A stretch of DNA of 6,291 bases from the NCBI GenBank assembly GCA_028291305.1, contig JAQGII010000092.1, forward strand, positions 1 to 6,291. Direction: 5' to 3'. Positions within the stretch are counted from its first letter, which is position 1. Each line of letters opens with the position of its first letter. Below, piece after piece: positions 1 to 6,291 of this stretch. Made by a program: the position numbers and the translations under genes. The notes beneath the pieces were generated by a model, which was not told the origin of the DNA, made no database searches, and saw only the letters and a list, made by a program, of their open reading frames with translations. Origin of the DNA: Caulobacteraceae bacterium. Lineage in GTDB: Bacteria > Pseudomonadota > Alphaproteobacteria > Caulobacterales > Caulobacteraceae.

Positions 1-384
1 CTTTTGCCGCCGCTGCGGCTGGACGCGGCCGATCCCGACGCCTGGCCGGTGGAGCGGGCGGAGGCGGTGGTGAACATCAACATGATCCACATCTCGCCGT
101 GGTCGGCGACTGAGGGCCTGATGGCCGGCGCCGGGCGCCTGTTGCCGGTGAGCGGGGTGCTGTTGCTCTATGGCCCCTACATCGAAGCCGATGTGCCCAC
201 CGCGCCGAGCAACCTGGATTTCGACGAGAGCCTGAAGCGCCGCAACTCCGCCTGGGGGATCCGGCGGCTGGAGGACGTGGCGGCCCTGGCCGGCGAGCAT
301 GGGCTGGAGCTTGCCGCGCGGATCGCGATGCCGGCGAACAATCTGTCGGTGGTGTTTCGGAAGGGCGGGCGAAACAGAACCTGA
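1..384 (+). CDS. DUF938 family SAM-dependent methyltransferase, C-terminal part
   Basis: This frame is open from the left edge and ends at TGA 382-384, giving 127 visible codons. The start and the N-terminal half, which would carry the SAM-binding glycine-rich loop, lie outside the window, so the TTG at 4-6 should not be taken as the start. The visible part carries wording I recognise from DUF938 proteins: VVNINMIHISPW, then TEGLMAGAGRLLP, VLLLYGPY, a segment reading SNLDFDESLKRRN with WGIRRLEDV after it, and MPANNLSVVFRK near the end. The family adopts a class I methyltransferase fold and is usually about 200 residues long, so roughly two thirds is here. The substrate is unknown for the family. 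The gene faces the minus-strand block tail to tail, with its stop 6 bp from the stop of the small membrane ORF. Family assignment is confident; the methyltransferase role is family knowledge and cannot be checked without the N-terminus. Confidence 0.88.
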   Translation, partial: LLPPLRLDAADPDAWPVERAEAVVNINMIHISPWSATEGLMAGAGRLLPVSGVLLLYGPYIEADVPTAPSNLDFDESLKRRNSAWGIRRLEDVAALAGEHGLELAARIAMPANNLSVVFRKGGRNRT

Positions 385-390
385 CCTGCT

Positions 391-534
391 CTAGGCTCCC
401 GCCCGGATCGCCAGGGCGGCGATGAGCACCGGGATAATCATCACCGCTCCGATCTTGAGGGTGGTGAGCAGGGGGCCGTGGTCGTCCATCCAGCGTTGAG
501 CGGTGCGGATGCGATGGGCGCGCGAAGGTTTCAT
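391..534 (-). CDS. small single-pass membrane protein, 47 residues, hypothetical
   Basis: A short frame runs from ATG at 534-532 to TAG at 393-391. The peptide starts MKPSRAHRIRTAQRWMDDHG, a basic and polar N-terminus, and ends in a hydrophobic stretch of about 20 residues (KIGAVMIIPVLIAALAIRAG) that should span the membrane once; a positive-inside reading would put the N-terminus in the cytoplasm. I do not recognise a family. Longer forms are possible: ATG at 567 (58 residues), or GTG at 594, whose GTGA overlaps the stop of the aldolase gene (67 residues). I prefer 534 because codons just upstream include TTA and TTT, rare in this GC-rich coding style, and because an inverted repeat occupies 553-582. 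No clear ribosome binding site precedes any of the starts. It probably shares a transcript with the aldolase gene. Codon third positions within 391-534 are mostly G or C, which supports a real gene. Confidence 0.55.
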   Translation of the reverse strand: MKPSRAHRIRTAQRWMDDHGPLLTTLKIGAVMIIPVLIAALAIRAGA

Positions 535-552
535 AAACCATAAGACGCCGCC

Positions 553-582
553 GCTTGCGCCGGTCATCAAGGCGTCGCAAGC
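553..582. repeat. inverted repeat between aldolase stop and small membrane ORF
   Basis: Arms GCTTGCG (553-559) and CGCAAGC (576-582) are perfect complements separated by 16 nt. A second pair, GACGCC (544-549) and GGCGTC (571-576), crosses it, so the two hairpins would exclude each other. In the minus transcript the structure comes just after the aldolase stop and before the AT-richer patch preceding the ATG at 534. It could reduce read-through into the small ORF, but there is no U tract typical of an intrinsic terminator. Pairings this short are common by chance in GC-rich DNA. Confidence 0.3.
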
Positions 583-590
583 CTGACGGG

Positions 591-1727
591 TCACTGCGAG
601 GCGCCGCGGGCCTCCAGGGGGACGATCTCCTGCAGGACGTCGCCGCGGACGAGGTGGATGACGTCGTAGCGGTCCAGGGTGGGGTCCACGTGAGGGGGCA
701 TGAAGTCCAGGCGCTCGCCTCGGGCCACGGCGGTGTCGGGACGCATCAGGCGGCCGTGCTCGTCGCCGAAGAAACTGTAGGGGCTGTGCGCGAACTTCTC
801 CGTCAGGGCCACGGGCAGGGGGCCGTCGGTGGCGAAGGCCTTCAGGCCCGCGTCCACCGTCACCCACTGCGGATGGTTGGCGCTGATGACGGAGGCGGCG
901 ATGGTCAGGGCCTGTTGGAAGGCGCCGTCCGGGTCGTCTCCCAGGGCGACGCGGTATTCGCGGTCCATGAAGGGATAAGAGCCCGGCTGGACCTCGGTGA
1001 GCACCCCTTGCGCGGCGTCGGCGGCGAAGGAGCCGGTGCCGCCGCCGGTGACGACCTTGATGTCGGCGCCTGTGGCGCGGAGGGCGGCCAGCACGATCTG
1101 CAGCCGGGCCATGCCGTCGGCCACGGCGGCGGCGCGAGCGTCGGCGCCTTCGATATGCTGCCAGTGGCCGCCGTAGCACTGGACGCCGATGAAGGTGAGG
1201 TTGGGCTGGGCGGCGATGGCCCGGGCCACCTCCACCGCCTGGACCGCGTCATGGACGCCGGTGCGGCCCATGCCGGGGTCGACGTCGATGAGCACCTGGA
1301 TCGGGCCTTGAGCCACCGCGCCCAGCTCGGCGGCGCCATCGGGGTGGTCGATGACGATGCGGAAGTCCGCCATGTCGCGGGCGAGACGGGCGGCCCGCTG
1401 GGCGGAAGCCGGGCCGACGATGGGGGAGGTGACCAGGATGGAGGCGATGCCGGCGGCGGCCATGGCCTCGGCCTCCGCCAGCTTGGCGCAGCAGATACCC
1501 ACGGCGCCGGCCACGATCTGGCGGTGGGCGATGGCCGCGCACTTGTGGGATTTGGCGTGGGGGCGCAGCGCCAGGTGCGCGGCCTTGGCGCGGGCGGCCA
1601 TGCGGGCGAGGTTGGCCTCGAAGGCGTCGAGGTCGAGGACGGCGGCCGGCGTCGGGATCAGACCGCGCGACCCGGGATGGCCGATCAGGGCCCGGATGGC
1701 GGCGAGGTGGGGACGTTCAGCTTTCAT
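591..1727 (-). CDS. D-threonine aldolase family PLP enzyme (DSD1-like fold III)
   Basis: The 378-residue product belongs to the alanine-racemase-like PLP family that includes metal-activated D-threonine aldolase, 3-hydroxy-D-aspartate aldolase and eukaryotic-type D-serine dehydratase. These enzymes split D-beta-hydroxy amino acids (D-threonine to glycine plus acetaldehyde) in the cytoplasm. In order: the PLP lysine in LRPHAKSHK (Lys59), a phosphate-region DPGMGRTGV (Arg155), QCYGGH (183-188), the glycine loop TGGGTGS (227-233), QPGSYPFMD (247-255), and near the C-terminus PPHVDPTLDRYD, whose His346 and Asp348 match the divalent-metal ligands. The Asp rather than Cys at the second ligand argues for the aldolase branch over D-serine dehydratase. 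Length and the lysine position fit the bacterial aldolases. I chose ATG at 1727 over the GTG at 1733 because AGAGG lies 5 nt upstream of it and the GTG falls inside that site. It follows purL by 62 bp on the same strand. Exact substrate is not decidable from sequence. Confidence 0.88.
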   Translation of the reverse strand: MKAERPHLAAIRALIGHPGSRGLIPTPAAVLDLDAFEANLARMAARAKAAHLALRPHAKSHKCAAIAHRQIVAGAVGICCAKLAEAEAMAAAGIASILVTSPIVGPASAQRAARLARDMADFRIVIDHPDGAAELGAVAQGPIQVLIDVDPGMGRTGVHDAVQAVEVARAIAAQPNLTFIGVQCYGGHWQHIEGADARAAAVADGMARLQIVLAALRATGADIKVVTGGGTGSFAADAAQGVLTEVQPGSYPFMDREYRVALGDDPDGAFQQALTIAASVISANHPQWVTVDAGLKAFATDGPLPVALTEKFAHSPYSFFGDEHGRLMRPDTAVARGERLDFMPPHVDPTLDRYDVIHLVRGDVLQEIVPLEARGASQ

Positions 1728-1730
1728 ATT

Positions 1731-1738
1731 CACCTCTT
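1731..1738 (-). promoter_or_regulatory. ribosome binding site that decides the aldolase start
   Basis: Read on the minus strand this is AAGAGGTG, with AGAGG ending 5 nt before the ATG at 1727. It is the best ribosome binding site in the window and argues against the in-frame GTG at 1733-1731, which overlaps it. Confidence 0.7.
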
Positions 1739-1740
1739 CA

Positions 1741-1768
1741 CGTCATGGCGGGACAGGCGGCCATGACG
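1741..1768. repeat. perfect 9-bp inverted repeat between purL and aldolase gene
   Basis: Arms CGTCATGGC (1741-1749) and GCCATGACG (1760-1768) are exact complements around a 10-nt loop. In the minus transcript the hairpin sits about 22 nt after the purL stop and 13 nt before the aldolase start. It is followed by TGAAGAGG rather than a U tract, so it is not a classic terminator. The core resembles CGTCATGGC-type intergenic palindromes that I associate with Caulobacterales genomes. It could be a dispersed repeat, an mRNA 3'-end stabiliser for purL, or a modulator of aldolase translation. Confidence 0.55.
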
Positions 1769-1789
1769 ATCTTAAGAACTGAACGGAGG

Positions 1790-4000
<2,211 letters not shown>

Positions 4001-4071
4001 GGGCGCCTTACTAGCGAGGTTCCGCGCGGTGCGCGATAGGGGGCGGGACCGGAGACGCCCACAACTCCCCT

Positions 4072-4113
4072 GTCATCCCGGTTTCGCGGCAGCCCCCGGG
4101 TCTGATCGCGATC
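4072..4113. repeat. REP-like palindromic element and GATCGCGATC palindrome upstream of purL
   Basis: The element opens GTCATCCCGG (4072-4081). CCCGG at 4077-4081 can pair with CCGGG at 4096-4100 across a 14-nt loop. It is followed at once by the perfect 10-bp palindrome GATCGCGATC (4104-4113). TCATCCCGG recurs inverted as CCGGGATGA at 4262-4270, so the pair brackets the rest of the gap. The look is of a degenerate member of a dispersed intergenic palindrome family. That is inference; copies elsewhere in the genome cannot be seen here. Confidence 0.45.
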
Positions 4114-4145
4114 TTCAAATGGGCTCGTCATCGCCCGACTGGTTC

Positions 4146-4158
4146 GGGTGAGCCACCC
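4146..4158. repeat. small perfect hairpin in purL upstream gap
   Basis: GGGTG (4146-4150) and CACCC (4154-4158) pair perfectly around a 3-nt AGC loop. It lies about 145 bp upstream of the purL start. No function can be assigned; it may simply be GC-rich chance. Confidence 0.25.
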
Positions 4159-4200
4159 CAAGGTCGATCTTCGTCAGGGGCGGACAGGCGTTGGGCTGGG

Positions 4201-4270
4201 GGCCCGCATGGAGCGGGCCATGACGGATAGATGGGATGACGCGACAGCCGCTGCGCGGCTTCCGGGATGA
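4201..4270. repeat. cluster of two hairpin elements after the oxidoreductase gene
   Basis: Two palindromes lie side by side just past the oxidoreductase stop. The one nearer purL pairs GGCCCGC (4201-4207) with GCGGGCC (4213-4219) around a 5-nt loop and runs on into CATGACGG, sharing GGCCATGACG (4216-4225) with the hairpin at 1759-1768. The one nearer the oxidoreductase pairs AGCCGC (4246-4251) with GCGGCT (4255-4260) around TGC, and carries GGGATGA as a direct repeat at 4233-4239 and 4264-4270. Together they look like adjacent REP-type elements. They could also act as a 3' structure for the oxidoreductase transcript, though no U tract follows. Confidence 0.5.
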
Positions 4271-4277
4271 GCGGAAT

Positions 4278-5309
4278 TTAAGAGAACCGCGGCACGATGT
4301 GCTGGCCCATGGTCTCCAGGAAGCCCTTCTTGTCCGGCATCAGGGCGGTGAAGGCGATGTTCTTGACGCCCATCTCCCTGAGGGTGGCGATCCGTTCGAT
4401 CCATTGGTCCACATCGCCGACGATAGCGAACCGGTCGGCCAGGTAATCCCGCAGGCCCAGCTCGTTCAGCAGGTGGGCGTTGGCCAGCTCGCCCGTCTTT
4501 CCCTTGACCTCCTCGTGGTGGAGGAAGTCGTAGCGGCGCTTCAGCTCCTGCAGCTTGGGCCAGATGTGGTCGGGGATGAACTTGCCTTCCTGCTGGAAGC
4601 GCCCCAGTCGGTTGCCGATCCCCAGGATGCCGGACTGGATCTTCTCGATGGCGTCGTCGCGGTCGTCGCCGAAGCAGGCGCGGGCGTGCCACCACATCTC
4701 GATGTTGTCGGGCGAGCGGCCGGCCTCCGCGGCGCCGGCGGCGATCTGGGCGTAGGCGTCGTCGATGGCGTCCTGCTGGAAGCCCGATTCGATGAACACC
4801 CCGTCGGCGATACGGCCCGCCAGGCGCAGGCCCTTGGGTCCGCCCGGCGCCATGTAGATGGGGATGCGCCGCTGGGCCCAGTTGAACCGCACGGTCTGGC
4901 CCTCGAAGACCGCCTCTCCGCGGTCGAACAGCGACTGCATGGTGACGATGTATTCCTCGAGCTGCGCCTGGGTCGCCGGCTTCATGCCCAGATTGTAGAC
5001 GCCGCTGTCCCCGGAGCTGAGGCCGAAGAAGGCCCGCCCGTTGGCGAGGGCGTCCACCGTGGCGATCCCGCCGGTGGCGACCACGGGGTGGCGCATCAGC
5101 GGATTGGAGATGAACGACCCCAACCGGACCTTGCTGGTGTTCTGGGCGATCAGAGTGAGGGAGGTGAAATGCTCGCCGGCCAGCGCCGGGGTGTCGCCCA
5201 TCATCACCATGGCGAAGCCCATCTCCTCCGCCAGCCGGGAGAGGTCGATGAACTCCCCCAGCCCGTTGGGACGGTCAGGGTGCAGGGCGTGTCCGAAGGC
5301 GAATTTCAT
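4278..5309 (-). CDS. LLM-class flavin-dependent oxidoreductase (luciferase-like)
   Basis: The 343-residue product has the TIM-barrel luciferase-like monooxygenase signature (family of bacterial luciferase, alkanesulfonate monooxygenase and F420-dependent reductases). Motifs in order: RLAEEMGF (25-32), NPLMRHPVVATGG (69-81), then TVDALANGRAFFGLSSGDSG (84-103), the typical cofactor-phosphate region; PIYMAPGGPKGLRLAGR (150-166) followed by IADG; and a C-terminal FAIVGDVDQWIERI (294-307) with LREMGV, as in members that close the barrel after an insertion. It is cytoplasmic, with no signal peptide or membrane segment. The cofactor may be FMN or F420 and the substrate is unknown. I start at the ATG at 5309 because GGGAG lies 9 nt upstream and MKFAFGH is a usual opening; an in-frame TTG at 5378 would add 23 atypical polar residues. 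It lies between purQ (97 bp upstream) and purL (277 bp downstream), both on the same strand. The family rarely has a known role in purine synthesis, so position is not evidence of function. Confidence 0.9.
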   Translation of the reverse strand: MKFAFGHALHPDRPNGLGEFIDLSRLAEEMGFAMVMMGDTPALAGEHFTSLTLIAQNTSKVRLGSFISNPLMRHPVVATGGIATVDALANGRAFFGLSSGDSGVYNLGMKPATQAQLEEYIVTMQSLFDRGEAVFEGQTVRFNWAQRRIPIYMAPGGPKGLRLAGRIADGVFIESGFQQDAIDDAYAQIAAGAAEAGRSPDNIEMWWHARACFGDDRDDAIEKIQSGILGIGNRLGRFQQEGKFIPDHIWPKLQELKRRYDFLHHEEVKGKTGELANAHLLNELGLRDYLADRFAIVGDVDQWIERIATLREMGVKNIAFTALMPDKKGFLETMGQHIVPRFS

Positions 5310-5318
5310 GGCGCGTTG

Positions 5319-5323
5319 CTCCC
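5319..5323 (-). promoter_or_regulatory. ribosome binding site for the oxidoreductase gene
   Basis: Minus-strand GGGAG ends 9 nt before the ATG at 5309. It supports that ATG over the longer in-frame TTG start. Confidence 0.5.
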
Positions 5324-5348
5324 GGCGTTTCTCGTTGCGGGGATCATA

Positions 5349-5380
5349 GATTGGACAGTTGCGGGCCTCGCGCTCCAATC
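5349..5380. repeat. inverted repeat in the purQ-oxidoreductase gap
   Basis: GATTGGA (5349-5355) and TCCAATC (5374-5380) are perfect complements with an 18-nt spacer. An overlapping small hairpin pairs AATCG (5377-5381) with CGATT (5386-5390). On the minus strand the sequence TATGAT, close to a -10 box, follows the repeat, but I find no matching -35 at normal spacing. The repeat could be an operator or an mRNA structure controlling the oxidoreductase separately from purQ; neither is established. Confidence 0.35.
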
Positions 5381-5406
5381 GTTCGCGATTAAGGGGAAAA
5401 TAGGGT

Positions 5407-6069
5407 CTAGGCGCTGGCTAGGGCGCTGCGGAAGAGGTCCGCGCCGTCCGCCGAGCCCAGTTCCGCCTCGAAGGCCCGGTCGGGGTGGGGCATCAGGCCC
5501 AGCACATTACCGGCCCCGTTGACGATGCCGGCGATGGCGCGGGCCGAACCGTTGGGGTTCTCCAGGTAACGGAACACCACCTGGCCCTCGCCTTCCAGCC
5601 GGTCGAGGGTCGCCTCGTCGGCGAAGAAGTTGCCCTCGCCGTTGCCCACCGTCATCGCCACCTCGCGGCGACCCTTGTCGCCGGCGGTGAAGCGGGTCTG
5701 GGCGTTGGTGACCTCCAGCTCCACCGGCTTGCAGACGTATTTCAGCCGCTCGTTGCGCAGGAGGGCGCCGGGCAGCATGCCGGCCTCGCAGAGCACCTGG
5801 AAGCCGTTGCAGATGCCGACCGTCGCCACCCCGCGCTCCGCCGCGGCCTTCACCTCGGCCATGATCGGCGACAGCGCCGCCATGGCCCCGCAGCGCAGGT
5901 AGTCGCCGTAGGAGAAGCCGCCCGGCAGGACGATCAGGTCGACGCCGGCGGGCAGGGCGGTGTCGCCGTGCCAGACCATGTCCACCGAGGCGCCGGTGGA
6001 GCGCTCGATGGCGACCTTGCAGTCGCGGTCGCAGTTGGAACCGGGGAAGACGATGACGGCGGCTTTCAT
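5407..6069 (-). CDS. purQ: phosphoribosylformylglycinamidine synthase subunit PurQ (glutaminase)
   Basis: The 220-residue product is the class I (triad) glutamine amidotransferase subunit of FGAR amidotransferase. It hydrolyses glutamine and passes ammonia to PurL with PurS as the bridging subunit. The N-terminus [14 protein letters not shown] is diagnostic, [15 protein letters not shown] (48-62) is the oxyanion region, GICNGFQ (85-91) holds the nucleophile Cys87, and [11 protein letters not shown] (191-201) holds His195. The usual third triad residue is a Glu two positions after that His (HPE); here it is Asp197. [11 protein letters not shown] near the end also fits the family. Length is normal. 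The ATG at 6069 is fixed by family homology, although the ribosome binding site is weak (GGAA 9 nt upstream). That ATG overlaps the TGA of a possible 31-codon upstream ORF. Downstream comes the oxidoreductase gene, not purL directly, and no purS is visible nearby. Confidence 0.97.
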   Translation of the reverse strand: MKAAVIVFPGSNCDRDCKVAIERSTGASVDMVWHGDTALPAGVDLIVLPGGFSYGDYLRCGAMAALSPIMAEVKAAAERGVATVGICNGFQVLCEAGMLPGALLRNERLKYVCKPVELEVTNAQTRFTAGDKGRREVAMTVGNGEGNFFADEATLDRLEGEGQVVFRYLENPNGSARAIAGIVNGAGNVLGLMPHPDRAFEAELGSADGADLFRSALASA

Positions 6070-6161
6070 CGGGAGATTTCCGTGTGCGGGGAGAGCGTCA
6101 GGTGGCGGAGGCGGGCCGGCGCGTCAAGGCAGGCCGGGGTGCGAAGGTCGGCGCGGGTCAT
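6066..6161 (-). CDS. possible 31-residue micro-ORF linking upstream gene to purQ
   Basis: An open frame fills the gap before purQ exactly. Its ATG (6161-6159) shares ATGA with the stop of the upstream partial gene, and its TGA (6068-6066) shares ATGA with the purQ start. The peptide begins [19 protein letters not shown] and ends TEISR. Most codons end in G or C. It has no recognisable domain, membrane segment or family. It could be a true small protein, or a coupling ORF that carries ribosomes from the upstream gene into purQ, which has only a weak binding site of its own. It could equally be chance, since stop-free runs of this length are frequent in GC-rich DNA. The double overlap is the only real argument in its favour. 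Confidence 0.3.
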   Translation of the reverse strand: MTRADLRTPACLDAPARLRHLTLSPHTEISR

Positions 6162-6291
6162 TTCCGCCGCCAGCTCTTGAGGCCGTCGAGATAGGCCTGC
6201 AGCTGGGCGTAGCCGGCGCGGTCGCCGTAGGGGCAGCCGGTGGTCTTCACGTCGCCGCCCGCGGCGCGCTGCATCATGATCGCCGGATGAC
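6158..6291 (-). CDS. unrecognised protein, C-terminal 43 residues
   Basis: A minus-strand frame enters from the right edge and stops at TGA 6160-6158. The visible end includes the residues HPAIMMQRAAGGDVKTTG, then CPYGDRAGYAQLQAYLDG, closing in LKSWRRK. Codons end mostly in G or C, in keeping with real coding sequence. It does not resemble the C-terminus of PurS, which is often found before purQ. I do not recognise the family. The basic tail and one Cys-Pro-Tyr-Gly stretch are the only distinguishing marks. The gene lies 88 bp from purQ on the same strand and may be transcribed with it. The ATG codons visible inside the fragment are internal as far as can be told, because the frame remains open to the edge. 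Confidence 0.6.
   Translation of the reverse strand, partial: HPAIMMQRAAGGDVKTTGCPYGDRAGYAQLQAYLDGLKSWRRK

Noticed and set aside
364..405. A possible bidirectional terminator between the two convergent stops
   Set aside because: GGCGGG and CCCGCC can pair only across a loop of about 30 nt, and no T tract follows on either strand.
77..580. A 167-codon Arg/Pro-rich minus-strand frame
   Set aside because: It overlaps the DUF938 gene and the small membrane ORF in another frame and has the Arg/Pro/Ser-rich composition of out-of-frame GC-rich DNA.
555..1766. A 403-codon plus-strand frame opposite the aldolase gene
   Set aside because: Gly/Val/Asp-rich shadow of a recognised enzyme; it has no family motif.
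4020..4068. A possible purL promoter (minus-strand TTGTGG followed by CTATCG)
   Set aside because: The spacer is about 19 nt and the -10 match is poor; too weak to annotate.
5310..5378. A 23-residue N-terminal extension of the oxidoreductase from TTG at 5378
   Set aside because: The extension is charged and unlike the family. The ATG at 5309 has GGGAG 9 nt upstream and gives a usual family N-terminus.
4236..5522. A 428-codon plus-strand frame opposite the oxidoreductase and the end of purQ
   Set aside because: Runs across two recognised genes and their gap on the other strand; composition is that of an antisense shadow.
5485..6180. A 231-codon plus-strand frame opposite purQ
   Set aside because: Antisense shadow of purQ with no recognisable domain.

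Overview
The window comes from a GC-rich bacterial chromosome. Coding sequence ends its codons mostly in G or C, several frames opposite genes stay open for long stretches, and the protein set (small-type PurL with separate PurQ, a DUF938 methyltransferase, a metal-dependent D-threonine aldolase) fits an alphaproteobacterium. My best guess is Caulobacterales (Caulobacter or Phenylobacterium-like), from protein wording and the style of the intergenic GTCATCCCGG / CGTCATGGC repeats. The order is inference; the alphaproteobacterial placement is more secure.

Layout, left to right. At the left edge, on the plus strand, is the C-terminal part of a DUF938 SAM-dependent methyltransferase (1-384). Everything else is on the minus strand and is transcribed right to left. 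In transcription order it reads: the last 43 codons of an unrecognised protein entering from the right edge (6158-6291); a possible 31-codon micro-ORF joined to both neighbours by ATGA overlaps (6066-6161); purQ (5407-6069); a luciferase-like (LLM-class) flavin oxidoreductase (4278-5309); a 277-bp repeat-bearing gap; purL (1790-4000); a short gap with a perfect 9-bp inverted repeat; a D-threonine aldolase family gene (591-1727); and a 47-residue single-pass membrane peptide (391-534) that meets the methyltransferase gene tail to tail with 6 bp between stops.

How the genes work together. PurQ and PurL are the glutaminase and synthetase subunits of the multi-subunit formylglycinamidine ribonucleotide (FGAR) amidotransferase, step 4 of de novo purine synthesis. 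The third subunit, PurS, is not visible and should lie elsewhere. The oxidoreductase is interposed between purQ and purL. The D-threonine aldolase downstream of purL would release glycine, a purine-ring precursor, so a metabolic link is possible but not shown.

No RNA genes, insertion sequences, CRISPR arrays, phage genes or defence genes are visible. I do not see a convincing undescribed system. The items most worth a second look are the doubly ATGA-overlapped micro-ORF before purQ, the unrecognised C-terminal fragment before it, the Asp at the usual Glu position of the PurQ triad, the oxidoreductase inside the pur cluster, and the repeats flanking purL.
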